Shown: piece after piece, positions 32,425-39,555 of the stretch
How positions within the stretch are numbered: position 1 is the stretch's first letter
Layout of the letters: the number at the start of each line of letters is the position of its first letter
Assembly (NCBI GenBank): GCA_963762425.1
Contig: CAVXKY010000003.1
Location: 37,030 to 101,029, forward strand
Source of the DNA: REEB95 sp963762425
GTDB taxonomy: Bacteria; Pseudomonadota; Alphaproteobacteria; ATCC43930; CGMCC-115725
Direction: 5' to 3'
DNA: 64,000 bases
Notes under the pieces: model-generated
Told to the model about the DNA's origin: nothing
Seen by the model: only the letters and a program-made list of their open reading frames with translations
Databases searched by the model: none
Translations under genes and position numbers: made by a program

Positions 32425-35112
32425 TCAAACCGCCGCGATGGCGAGCCGGACCAGATCGGACAGGGATTTCGAGCGGGTCTTCTTCATCACGGCGGCGCGA
32501 TGGTTTTCGACCGTGCGTTGGCTGACGCCCAGATCCGCGGCGATGATCTTGTTCGGCTGGCCGATAATGACCAGATCCATGATCTGGCGCTCGCGCGGCG
32601 TCAGCCCGGCGATGCGCTTTGCCGCATCCTCGCGCCAGGCCGACAACGCCGTCGAATTCTGCGTCAATTCGATGGCGCGGTCGATGCCGGCGAGCAGCGC
32701 TTCGCGGCTGGCCGGCTTCTCGATGAAATCGATGGCGCCGGCCTTCATGGCCTCCACCGCCATGGCCACATCGCCATGGCCGGTGATCATGATCGACGGC
32801 AGGGCGTGATTCTCTTCCTTGAGCCGCTGCAACAGCGCGATGCCGCTCAGCCCGGGCAGACGGGCGTCGACCAGCAGGCATCCCTTGCGGCCCGGGCGAT
32901 AGGCTTCGAGAAACGCCTCGCCGCTCGCGAAGGCCTCGACCGGCCGCCCCTCGCGTTCGATCAGCTCGCGCATGGTCTCGCGCAAGGCATCGTCGTCGTC
33001 GATCAGGAATACGGTCGGGACAAGCTCCCCGGCGGCGGCTGGCGCAACCGGTTGCCGCTTCGGCACCGGTTCAGGCTTTTGCCGCGCGGCGGTAAGCTGG
33101 GCGCGCACCAGGCGCGTGAGGTCTTCCGCCTTGATCGGCTTGTTCAGTTGGACGCAGCCCGCCAGCGAGATCGCGCGCAATGTCTCGGTCGAGATGTCGC
33201 CGGTCACGATCAACACGGGCAGCGCGCTATCGAGCGTTCCGCGCAGGCGCGAGGCCACATCGAGCCCGCTCAGCCCATTCGGCAGATTATAGTCGGCGAC
33301 GACGATATCCGGCCGCATGGCGCCGAGCGCGACCATCTCCAACGCGCTTTTGCCGTCCGGCGCCGCCGCCGTGCGATAGCCTTCGATATTGAAAAGCAGC
33401 TGCAACGTCTCGCGGATCGCCGGGTCATCCTCGATGATCAGGATCGATTCGCCCTTGGCCGGCTGCACCACCGCAAGCGGCGGGCCGGTTCGCGCCACCG
33501 CGCGCCGCTCCACGCCGGCGCAGGGCACCGTGATCGAAAATACCGAGCCCTTGCCGAGGCGGGAGCGCACGTCGATCTCGTGGCCCAAAAGATCCGCCAG
33601 GCGTTGCACGATCGAAAGACCGAGGCCGAGGCCGCGGGCGCGTTCGCGCGCCGGATTATCGAGCTGATGAAATTCCTCGAACACCGCCTTGAGCTGCCCT
33701 TCGGGGATGCCGGGGCCGGTGTCCCAGACCTCGATGCGCAGATTGCCGCCCTGCCGCCGGCAACCGAGCAGAATCTTGCCGTGGCCGGTGTATTTGAGCG
33801 CGTTCGATATCAGGTTCCGGACCATCTGTTCGAGCAAGGCGGGATCGCTGCGCACGGTCTGACGGCTCGAAACCACGCGGCAGCCGAGTCCCTTGCTCTT
33901 GGCGTGATCGGCGAACTCGTCCCTGAAGCGCTCCAACAGGTCGTTGATCGCAAAATACTGCGGCTCGGGTTTGACGATCCCGGCCTCGAGCTGGTTTATG
34001 TCGAGCAGCTTGTTCAGCATCGCCCCCATCGCGTCCAATGAATGGCCGAGCCTCGCGACGAGCTTCAAGGCGTCGGCGTCCTTCACCGTGGTGGCCAGAA
34101 TCCCTTGCAGCAGGGTCATGGTCTGAAGCGGCTGGCGCAGATCGTGGCTGGCGGCGGCGAGGAAACGCGACTTGCCGAGATTGGCCCGTTCGGCCTGCTT
34201 TTTGACGACGTCAAGCGCCGCTTCGACGTGCTTGCGGTCGGTGATGTCGTCGATCGCCAGCAGGATTTTCTGCTTGGCGGGCGCAATCGCCGGAATCTCG
34301 CGCGCGTTCAGCTGGAGCACGCGCCGCCCGAGCGGCGGCAGCTCGATCTCGATCTCGTAATCCTCGGCCACGTCGTGTCTGGTGGCGATCCGGCCGAGGA
34401 AGCTGCGCAGCGCCTGACCGTCGAAACAGCGGTCGCGGAGACTCGGAAGCTGCTGTCCCACCGCGTCCATGGGCAGGATCGCGAAGTTGCGGTAAAAGGA
34501 CGGGCTGGCGGAAACGATGCGCAGCTCGTGATCGAGCACGACCAGGGATTGGCGAATGGTATCGATGATGCTGTTGGCATAGGCGCGGGCGGTCTCGATC
34601 TCCCGTTCCGCCGCCTTCATCTCGGAAATATCGGCGAAGGTGATGATCGTGCCTTGGACATCGCCGTCCCGCGTGCGATAGGGCGAGAGACGCCGGTTGA
34701 ACCAGGCGCCGTTTTTAGCCTCGACCTCGCGTCGGAACGACACATGGGTGGTGATGACCGTTTGGACGTCGAGCAGCAGATCGGGATCCGTGAAATAGCG
34801 CGAAATCCCGGAAAGCGGGCATCCCAGCTCGGCGGCCGTCACCTTGAACAGCGACGTGGCCGGCGGCGTGAAGAAGCGAAGCTTGAGATCGCGGTCGAAC
34901 ACGAGGGTCGCGATGCCCGAACTGTCGAGGATGTTCTGAAAGTCCTCGGAACCGCGGGACCGGAACGTCTTTTCGGGTTGGCCGGTTTTCCCCTTGGGGG
35001 TTTCCCCGGCGGATCGGGTTTGACCGGGGAGCGGCGGCGGCCGGGCGGCCGCATGCGGCCGCGCGCGGAGTGCCTTCTTCATGTCGATCTTGGCCTTGGC
35101 CTCCCCGTCCAC
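32425..35112 (-). CDS. Hybrid histidine kinase fused to a FixJ-type response regulator (PAS-PAS-HisKA-HATPase-REC-REC-HTH)
   Basis: An 895-aa one-piece two-component system. In order: two PAS domains (about 55-170 and 185-295, the first of the type found in CheB/CheR-fused kinases), HisKA with His in AAASHDLRQPLQTM (near 335), HATPase with NLISNALKYT, DTGPGIPEG and GLGLGLSI, a first receiver (ILIIEDDPAIRE, Asp in VVADYNLPNG), a second receiver (VFLIDDDDALRE, LLVDARLPG, then ITGHGDV and IEKPAS) and a LuxR/FixJ HTH with LTPRERQIMDLV and GVSQRTVENHR. There are no membrane segments, so a cytosolic signal is likely. A kinase ending in its own DNA-binding domain can sense and act alone. The start at 35112 is GTG; an ATG at 35082 is possible. 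Four copies of a 24-bp element lie just beyond its 5' end. Confidence 0.93.
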   Translation of the reverse strand: MDGEAKAKIDMKKALRARPHAAARPPPLPGQTRSAGETPKGKTGQPEKTFRSRGSEDFQNILDSSGIATLVFDRDLKLRFFTPPATSLFKVTAAELGCPLSGISRYFTDPDLLLDVQTVITTHVSFRREVEAKNGAWFNRRLSPYRTRDGDVQGTIITFADISEMKAAEREIETARAYANSIIDTIRQSLVVLDHELRIVSASPSFYRNFAILPMDAVGQQLPSLRDRCFDGQALRSFLGRIATRHDVAEDYEIEIELPPLGRRVLQLNAREIPAIAPAKQKILLAIDDITDRKHVEAALDVVKKQAERANLGKSRFLAAASHDLRQPLQTMTLLQGILATTVKDADALKLVARLGHSLDAMGAMLNKLLDINQLEAGIVKPEPQYFAINDLLERFRDEFADHAKSKGLGCRVVSSRQTVRSDPALLEQMVRNLISNALKYTGHGKILLGCRRQGGNLRIEVWDTGPGIPEGQLKAVFEEFHQLDNPARERARGLGLGLSIVQRLADLLGHEIDVRSRLGKGSVFSITVPCAGVERRAVARTGPPLAVVQPAKGESILIIEDDPAIRETLQLLFNIEGYRTAAAPDGKSALEMVALGAMRPDIVVADYNLPNGLSGLDVASRLRGTLDSALPVLIVTGDISTETLRAISLAGCVQLNKPIKAEDLTRLVRAQLTAARQKPEPVPKRQPVAPAAAGELVPTVFLIDDDDALRETMRELIEREGRPVEAFASGEAFLEAYRPGRKGCLLVDARLPGLSGIALLQRLKEENHALPSIMITGHGDVAMAVEAMKAGAIDFIEKPASREALLAGIDRAIELTQNSTALSAWREDAAKRIAGLTPRERQIMDLVIIGQPNKIIAADLGVSQRTVENHRAAVMKKTRSKSLSDLVRLAIAAV

Positions 35113-35250
35113 GCTCCCGGGATCGGGCAGCTATGTCGTGAGGTAGACATATCCTAGCACGGACGCCGATTTTTCGCGAGCGCGGCCGCGTTTGAACGAA
35201 TCTGGCAATTCCCCCAAGTCCTTGCGGGAATGGTCCCGGCCGGCGCTGTT

Positions 35251-35274
35251 TGAGTAGTTTCCGAGCCTATCGCC
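35251..35274 (+). promoter_or_regulatory. Shared 24-bp element, copy 1
   Basis: Core GAGTAGTTTCCGAGCCTATC followed by GCC. It is one of four near-identical copies between 35251 and 36837. This one lies in the 282-bp gap between the divergent hybrid kinase (start 35112) and the YXWGXW lipoprotein gene (start 35395). It probably is a regulator site or a promoter. The GTAGTTTCC core reminds me of FixJ-type binding sites, which would fit the kinase's HTH. Confidence 0.7.
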
Positions 35275-35394
35275 TCGGCTCGAACGCCCTTAAGTAGAGC
35301 ATCGAGAGTTTATCCGTCCTTCCGGCCATGTCGAAACAGGGCGCGCAAGACGGGTGGAACGCAACCGATCGATCGCCAACTGGAGAATTTCACG

Positions 35395-35775
35395 ATGAAA
35401 CGCATGATTGGTATTTCCGTAGCCGCGCTGTCGCTGCTGGCCGCCGGTTGCGGCGGCGGCTATTCCGATCCGCCGCCCCCGCCGGGCTACGTCGCCCTGC
35501 CGCCAATGGCCCCGGATGAGCACACGGTCTATGCGCCGATGGCGCCGCCGCCGATGCAATCCGAGATGATTCCGCCCCCGCCCAACGGCCAGGCCAGTGC
35601 CGTCTATTGGGTGCCCGGCAATTGGAAGTGGTACGGCACCGCCGACGGCCACAGCGGCTGGCAGTGGACCGCCGGCCACTATGTCCAGCGGCCCAACAGC
35701 AACGTCGCCTGGCAGCCCGGCCATTGGCAACAGAACAGCAACGGCTATTTCTGGGTCGATGGCTACTGGCAATAA
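35395..35775 (+). CDS. YXWGXW-repeat lipoprotein
   Basis: A 126-aa lipoprotein with signal ending in LLAAGC. A Pro-rich linker is followed by three W-x-P/A-G-x-W/Y units: YWVPGNWKWYG, WQWTAGHYVQRP and WQPGHWQQNS, plus a final FWVDGYWQ. These short aromatic repeats are typical of the YXWGXW family in proteobacterial envelopes. Function is unknown but the family is often stress-induced. Copy 1 of the shared element is 121 bp upstream, and a strong terminator follows, so this is a monocistronic unit. Confidence 0.88.
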   Translation: MKRMIGISVAALSLLAAGCGGGYSDPPPPPGYVALPPMAPDEHTVYAPMAPPPMQSEMIPPPPNGQASAVYWVPGNWKWYGTADGHSGWQWTAGHYVQRPNSNVAWQPGHWQQNSNGYFWVDGYWQ

Positions 35776-35811
35776 GCCAATAGTCTGAACCGGTTAAGTC
35801 TTTCGTTTCGA

Positions 35812-35850
35812 CGGACGGCCGCGATCACCCCCCGCGGCCGTCCGCGTTTT
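35812..35850 (+). terminator. Rho-independent terminator of the YXWGXW gene
   Basis: A 12-bp stem CGGACGGCCGCG/CGCGGCCGTCCG with a 9-base loop, followed by CGTTTT. It is 37 bases after the stop codon and 19 bp before copy 2 of the shared element. Confidence 0.85.
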
Positions 35851-35868
35851 ACCGGCCGGAATCCGGTC

Positions 35869-35892
35869 TGAGTAGTTTCCGAACCTATCGCC
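35869..35892 (+). promoter_or_regulatory. Shared 24-bp element, copy 2
   Basis: TGAGTAGTTTCCGAACCTAT followed by CGCC: one base differs from copy 1. It is located 150 bp upstream of the YflT-like gene and just after the previous terminator, so it starts a new transcription unit. Confidence 0.7.
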
Positions 35893-36041
35893 GGTGAAAC
35901 ACAATCGCCACATTGAGAAGTGAAGCCATCGGTTGATAAAGCAATCTCGCGCACGCTCTCTCTCCCTCTCTCCGGTCCGACGCCCCGGTGACTCTTCCAT
36001 CGGACCAAGCGGTACATACTGTTATTCACGCGGAGTAATCG

Positions 36042-36623
36042 ATGCTTCAGAATGAATCCGTCATCGCCGTTTTCAGCGAACATCAGGAAGCCGACGCGGC
36101 GGTGAAGAAGCTGGCGCATGCCGGCATTGAGCTCAAGCATCTCAGCGTCGTCGGCAAGGGCTATCATTCCGATGAGAAGGTCATCGGTTTCTATAACGTG
36201 GGCGACCGGATCAAGTTCTGGGGCAAGCGCGGCGCCTTTTGGGGCGGTCTGTGGGGCTTGTTTCTCGGCGGCGTCTTGCTGACGATTCCCCTGGTCGGTC
36301 CCGTCATGGTCCTCGGTTATCTCTCCGCGGTCGTCGTTTCCGCGGTCGAAGGCGCGATCCTGGTCGGCGGCCTCACCGCGCTCGGCGCCGCGCTTTACAG
36401 CGCCGGCATTCCCCGCAACAGCGTCATTCAATACGAACAAGCCGTGAAGGCGGACGGGTTTCTGGTGATTGTACATGGCGCGGTCGCGGAACTGACGCGC
36501 GCCAAGGCGATTCTCGCGCAAGGCAACCCCTCGCGCCTCGATCTGCATGACGGGCTGATGACGACCCTGTCGGGTCCGCTGACCGCCCCGGGCGCGGCCG
36601 CAACCACACCCCGCGCGGCCTGA
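36042..36623 (+). CDS. General stress protein of the YflT/GSP17M type with glycine-zipper membrane region
   Basis: A 193-aa protein. Residues 1-60 form an alpha/beta domain of the heat-induced YflT type (VIAVFSEHQEADAAVKKLAHAGI). The centre (about 65-120) has Gly-rich hydrophobic segments that could span or insert in the membrane. The C-terminal part repeats the ferredoxin-like pattern (DGFLVIVHGAVAELTRAKAIL) and ends in an Ala/Pro tail. Members are annotated as general stress proteins without known mechanism. It is alone between copies 2 and 3 of the shared element. Confidence 0.8.
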   Translation: MLQNESVIAVFSEHQEADAAVKKLAHAGIELKHLSVVGKGYHSDEKVIGFYNVGDRIKFWGKRGAFWGGLWGLFLGGVLLTIPLVGPVMVLGYLSAVVVSAVEGAILVGGLTALGAALYSAGIPRNSVIQYEQAVKADGFLVIVHGAVAELTRAKAILAQGNPSRLDLHDGLMTTLSGPLTAPGAAATTPRAA

Positions 36624-36647
36624 CCGGCTAAGACAAGAATTCGAATC

Positions 36648-36671
36648 TGAGTAGATTCCGAGTCTGCTCCT
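36648..36671 (+). promoter_or_regulatory. Shared 24-bp element, copy 3
   Basis: The most diverged copy: TGAGTAGATTCCGAGTCTGC then TCCT. It follows the YflT-like stop by 24 bases. No open frame follows it before the terminator at 36761, so it appears to drive a non-coding transcript. Confidence 0.6.
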
Positions 36672-36684
36672 CGGCAAGCGGATC

Positions 36685-36799
36685 GCGTTAGCGTTCGATC
36701 GGGTGGCCTTGCCGGCGGCAGCTCATTCCCCCGACTGCCGCCATTGACATCAGGCCCCTTAAGCTGCCGGCGCGTCCCCTTTTGCGCCGGCAGCTTTTT
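36685..36799 (+). ncRNA. Candidate small RNA with two hairpins
   Basis: About 110 bases between shared-element copy 3 and a strong terminator, with no convincing reading frame. Hairpin 1 (36714-36742) is an 8-bp stem GGCGGCAG/CTGCCGCC with a 13-base loop containing CATTCCCCC, a C-rich loop of the kind alphaproteobacterial regulatory RNAs use to pair with ribosome sites. Hairpin 2 is the 13-bp terminator. The 5' end is a guess from the position of the element. An alternative is that this is only an untranslated spacer with a terminator for the YflT-like transcript. Confidence 0.5.
36761..36799 (+). terminator. Very strong rho-independent terminator
   Basis: A 13-bp perfect stem AAGCTGCCGGCGC/GCGCCGGCAGCTT with a 10-base loop GTCCCCTTTT, running into a T tract. 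It ends the candidate small RNA, and copy 4 of the element starts 15 bp later. Confidence 0.92.
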
Positions 36800-36813
36800 A
36801 TCGATTTCGGCCC

Positions 36814-36837
36814 TGGGTAGTTTCCGAGCCTATCGCC
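36814..36837 (+). promoter_or_regulatory. Shared 24-bp element, copy 4
   Basis: TGGGTAGTTTCCGAGCCTAT then CGCC, one base different from copy 1. It is 109 bp upstream of the 37-aa membrane peptide gene that heads the operon with the second MlaC paralog. Confidence 0.7.
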
Positions 36838-36945
36838 CATCCGCGCCGGCAACTTACGGTGTGGCGTCAACCATGATCGGGCAACGCAGACTTCCGGCCT
36901 TTCGCCAGCCGCCCGATTGGAAACATCGTTGAAGGGAATGGACAC

Positions 36946-37059
36946 ATGGAAAATTTCCTGATCGCCGCCGGCGCCATCGTCATCGCGTTTTTCGCGGGCT
37001 TTCAATATCGCGCCATCACCTTCCGCCGCCGCCGCCGCCGGCAAAACGGGTTTTACTAG
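36946..37059 (+). CDS. 37-aa single-pass membrane peptide
   Basis: A short gene with a GAAGGGA site. The peptide has a hydrophobic helix at residues 4-20 (LIAAGAIVIAFFAGF) followed by a dense Arg cluster (six in a row near residue 30). That charge pattern predicts an inner-membrane anchor with a cytosolic C-terminus. Its stop is 10 bases before the next start, and the AGGAG for that gene overlaps its stop. The position at the head of the operon and the shared element upstream support a real gene. Confidence 0.65.
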   Translation: MENFLIAAGAIVIAFFAGFQYRAITFRRRRRRQNGFY

Positions 37060-37069
37060 GAGCCCGACC

Positions 37070-37747
37070 TTGCGCATCCGCTCGCTTGCCCTTGGCCTGT
37101 TCGCCGCCGTCTCCGGCCTGGCGCTCTGCGCCCAATCCGGCGCCGCGGCCGCCGATCCGTCTGCGCTGGTCGCATCGGTCGGCGCGCAGATCAACCAGGT
37201 TCTCGCGGACAACAGTCTTTCGGCCCCCGAACGCCGGCAGCGTTTTCACGACATCATCGACCAGCGCGCCGACTTTCCGAGGATTTCCTGTTTCGTCCTC
37301 GGACGCTATTGGCAGGGGTCGAGCGACTCCTTCCGGCGGGAATTCAGCCGCGTCTTCGAGGATTACGTCATCCAGTCGATGATCACCCGATTCGCCCAAT
37401 ACAGCGGCGATTTGTTTTACGTGACGGGCGCGCGCGCCGAAGGGGAGCACAGCACCGTCGTCTTGACCACGATCGATTATCCCAACGGCGTGCCGGCGGC
37501 GCGGGTCGATTGGCGGCTGCGCGACACGCCCAACGGTTTCAAGATCGTGGATGTCAGCGATTCCGGCGTCAGCTTGGCGCAAACCTATCGCGAGGAATTC
37601 GCGTCGGTGATCAGACATGACGGCGGACAGGTGGCCGCGCTCATTCCGGACATGCGCCAAAAGCTCGACGGACAGACGAGCGGCCGCGCGTCCGGGAACG
37701 CGCGCGTCAACGCCGCCTACGCAAAAGTCGACGAGTGCGCGCCATGA
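37070..37747 (+). CDS. MlaC/Ttg2D-family periplasmic protein, copy 2
   Basis: A 225-aa exported MlaC-like protein closely related to copy 1 at 30515: most of the RFHDIIDQRADFPRISCFVLG, FRREFSRVFEDYVIQS and DWRLRDTPNGFKIVDVSDSG segments are shared and both end in ECAP. The start is TTG with AGGAG 7 bases ahead. The signal peptide cleaves near AAA (about residue 28). Unlike copy 1, this one lies in an operon under the shared element, so the two paralogs are probably regulated differently. Confidence 0.87.
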   Translation: MRIRSLALGLFAAVSGLALCAQSGAAAADPSALVASVGAQINQVLADNSLSAPERRQRFHDIIDQRADFPRISCFVLGRYWQGSSDSFRREFSRVFEDYVIQSMITRFAQYSGDLFYVTGARAEGEHSTVVLTTIDYPNGVPAARVDWRLRDTPNGFKIVDVSDSGVSLAQTYREEFASVIRHDGGQVAALIPDMRQKLDGQTSGRASGNARVNAAYAKVDECAP

Positions 37748-38031
37748 ATCTCCCCCATGCCAGCGTCCGTTATCGCGCCGTCTCCATGGAATTCGCCGCC
37801 GATTTGGATGCGCGCAATGTCGAGATGCATGTCCGCACCGACACGGGCAAGACGATCGCCGTCGTTTGTCCGCGGGATTCGATCTTCGCGGTGCAAAAGC
37901 ATATCGAGCAAATGGGCCAAGCCTGTCCGGAGATCGCGACCTGGAGAGATGAAGGCCACGCCGGGCCGAGGCGCGGCGAAGTTTCCCCGACATTCCCGCA
38001 ACACGATCTTATGAAGGAAAGAACCTCATGA
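37744..38031 (+). CDS. Hypothetical protein in the MlaC operon
   Basis: A 95-aa soluble protein whose ATG overlaps the stop of the MlaC gene (ATGA). Residues 5-60 show an alternating strand pattern (VRYRAVSMEFAADL..NVEMHVRTDTGKTIAVVCP) and then a helix, which looks like a small compact domain. The last 25 residues are polar. Its own stop overlaps the next start. No family recognised. Confidence 0.7.
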   Translation: MNLPHASVRYRAVSMEFAADLDARNVEMHVRTDTGKTIAVVCPRDSIFAVQKHIEQMGQACPEIATWRDEGHAGPRRGEVSPTFPQHDLMKERTS

Positions 38032-38186
38032 GCCTCTCTCTCATCCTGATCATCGTCCTCGTGCTGTTTCTCGTCGGCGCACTCCCTCATTGGTCGTACA
38101 GCGCCAACTGGGGCTACTACCCGAGCGGCGGAGTAGGCACCGTCTTGATCGTTCTTTTGGTGCTGGTTCTGTTGGGTGTGGTCTAG
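38028..38186 (+). CDS. DUF3309 family small membrane protein
   Basis: A 52-aa protein with two hydrophobic helices (residues 3-18 and 37-52) joined by the family loop LPHWSYSANWGYYPSGG. This is the DUF3309 pattern, widespread in alphaproteobacteria and of unknown function. It overlaps the preceding gene by 4 bases. It is too short for most gene callers but the family match is convincing. Confidence 0.9.
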   Translation: MSLSLILIIVLVLFLVGALPHWSYSANWGYYPSGGVGTVLIVLLVLVLLGVV

Positions 38187-38244
38187 CTGCCTTCAGGCGG
38201 TTCCATTCGGAATCGTTTTAAACTTCTAACATCGGAGAAATTTT

Positions 38245-38565
38245 ATGCGTAACACCATGAAGACAAGCCTTGTCATAGCCTCCCTGATCATGGGCGGCTC
38301 GCTCGGCGCCTGCGCGCAATCGCAAACGCAGAGCAACGAAAGCACCGGAAACTACGTCGACGACGCCTCGATCACCACCAAGGTCAAGACGGCGCTGCTC
38401 GGCGATGTCGGGCTGAAGGTGTTCGACATCCACGTCGACACCCACCACGACGTGGTTCAGTTGACCGGCGCCGTCAACTCGCAGCGCATGATCAATCACG
38501 CGGGCGATATCGCCAGCCAGGTCGCCGGTGTCACCGGCGTGCAGAACGAGCTGGTCGTCCGCTAA
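38245..38565 (+). CDS. BON-domain lipoprotein
   Basis: A 106-aa exported lipoprotein (lipobox-like LGAC near residue 23) with one BON domain (residues 40-106): DDASITTKVKTALL, FDIHVDTHHDVVQLTGAV, then a VAGVTGVQNELVVR ending. BON domains bind phospholipid membranes, and OsmY/DolP-type proteins protect the outer membrane under stress. Fits with the surrounding stress genes. Confidence 0.9.
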   Translation: MRNTMKTSLVIASLIMGGSLGACAQSQTQSNESTGNYVDDASITTKVKTALLGDVGLKVFDIHVDTHHDVVQLTGAVNSQRMINHAGDIASQVAGVTGVQNELVVR

Positions 38566-38674
38566 CCGGACTTGTCCGATTTCGAAGTCGATCCACGCCG
38601 ACTTTCCGGCGTGGGTCGATGAGGATCGGGGCCGGGCGGTCGCCGCCCGTGCCCGGTTAAGAGAAGGGTACATA

Positions 38675-38764
38675 ATGGATTCTTGGCTCGATCCTCCGGC
38701 CGTCATTCCCATTTTTTCACTCGGGATGGTCGCGGCTTGCGCGCTTTGCCGCGGAATCCCGTGA
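38675..38764 (+). CDS. Possible 29-aa hydrophobic peptide
   Basis: A tiny frame with an AAGGG site 6-7 bases ahead of the ATG and a hydrophobic stretch (AVIPIFSLGMVAACALC). It ends one base before the start of the next gene, so it could be a leader or small membrane peptide coupled to that gene. Evidence is limited to the ribosome site and spacing. Confidence 0.35.
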   Translation: MDSWLDPPAVIPIFSLGMVAACALCRGIP

Positions 38765-38765
38765 C

Positions 38766-39248
38766 ATGCGCGGCGATGCATCGGTCCTGCCGCCCGCGTT
38801 CTCGCTGCTGAGATCCGAATTCAACGAATTTCTGTTCGCGCCGATCGGCGAGGAGGGGAATCACACGCTCCTCACCGTGCTCTCGGCGCTCGCCCGGCTC
38901 GGCCTCGATCCCTGGCAGGAATCGGCCCGGCTCGCGCTGCTGTCGCGGGAAAAGGCGGCGCAGAGCCTGGCGTCGATGATCGCGGGTCTGCCCAACGGAC
39001 GCTGGGCGCAATCGGATGTCGGCACCATCGCCTCGCGCCTGGTCGCGCTGCTGCCGGCCAAGGGCGCGGCATCGCCGCCGCCGCGTCCGGCGGCCGCCGG
39101 CAAATATCCGGCGCCGCGCCAAATTGCGCGGTTTGTGCTCATGGCGGTCCTCGGCGGCGCGATGTTCTTCGCCCTGACGCATTGGAATACGGCCACGGTC
39201 GCCCCGGATAAGCCGCCGTCATCGGCCGAAAGCGGCGCGGGGAACTAG
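38766..39248 (+). CDS. Hypothetical protein with C-terminal membrane anchor
   Basis: A 160-aa protein. The first 95 residues are predicted helical and soluble (FNEFLFAPIGEEGNHTLLTVLSALARLGLDPW), then an Ala/Pro linker and one membrane helix (about 122-140, FVLMAVLGGAMFFALTHW). This suggests a cytosolic domain tethered to the inner membrane. I recognise the N-terminal pattern from alphaproteobacterial proteins of unknown function only. It is the last chromosomal gene before the island. Confidence 0.7.
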   Translation: MRGDASVLPPAFSLLRSEFNEFLFAPIGEEGNHTLLTVLSALARLGLDPWQESARLALLSREKAAQSLASMIAGLPNGRWAQSDVGTIASRLVALLPAKGAASPPPRPAAAGKYPAPRQIARFVLMAVLGGAMFFALTHWNTATVAPDKPPSSAESGAGN

Positions 39249-39327
39249 GAATCGAACCCGGCCGCCGTCGCGGGCGGAAACCAGCACGTCCTTGGTGTCG
39301 ATCATCGGGCGGAATCCCCGTGGCGGG

Positions 39328-39374
39328 TTGGAGCGGGTGAAGGGAATCGAACCCTCGTCGTAAGCTTGGGAAGC
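39328..39374. repeat. Left attachment site (47-bp direct repeat)
   Basis: Identical over 47 bp to 45144-45190. It contains the TTC arm, the 3' acceptor strand, CCA and part of the anticodon arm of tRNA-Gly, but the 5' half of the tRNA is absent. This is the copy created by integration. Confidence 0.95.
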
Positions 39375-39480
39375 GGATTTGAGGGTTTTGATATCATTCG
39401 GATTTTTCGATTCTCGTAACTATTCCAGTTTCTTAGACGTTCCAGGCGATTCCGGAAAATTCCCTGAAATTCCGAACGAG

Positions 39481-39500
39481 TGTGCCAAATTGTGCCAAAA
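39481..39500 (+). repeat. Left subterminal repeat, probable integrase arm site
   Basis: TGTGCCAAATTGTGCCAAAA, itself two direct copies of TGTGCCAAAT/A, lies 106 bp inside the left att site. The same 20 bases in the same orientation lie 44 bp inside the right att site. Confidence 0.7.
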
Positions 39501-39555
39501 TTCTGTCGTAAGCGCCAAAGCTTATACAAATAGCTGCTCCCGCGTAGGAAATTAA

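Noticed and set aside
35251..36837. EcfG-type general stress promoters in front of the stress genes
   Set aside because: I looked for GGAAC with a properly spaced GTT upstream of each gene and found none. The shared 24-bp element does not fit that consensus.
39249..39327. GAATCGAACC near 39250 as a second tRNA remnant
   Set aside because: It matches a T loop, but the flanking stem bases do not pair and no acceptor or anticodon arm follows.
39302..39529. 75-codon frame on the minus strand across the left att site
   Set aside because: It is formed by the tRNA fragment and AT-rich island DNA, has no ribosome site, and the tRNA repeat explains the sequence.
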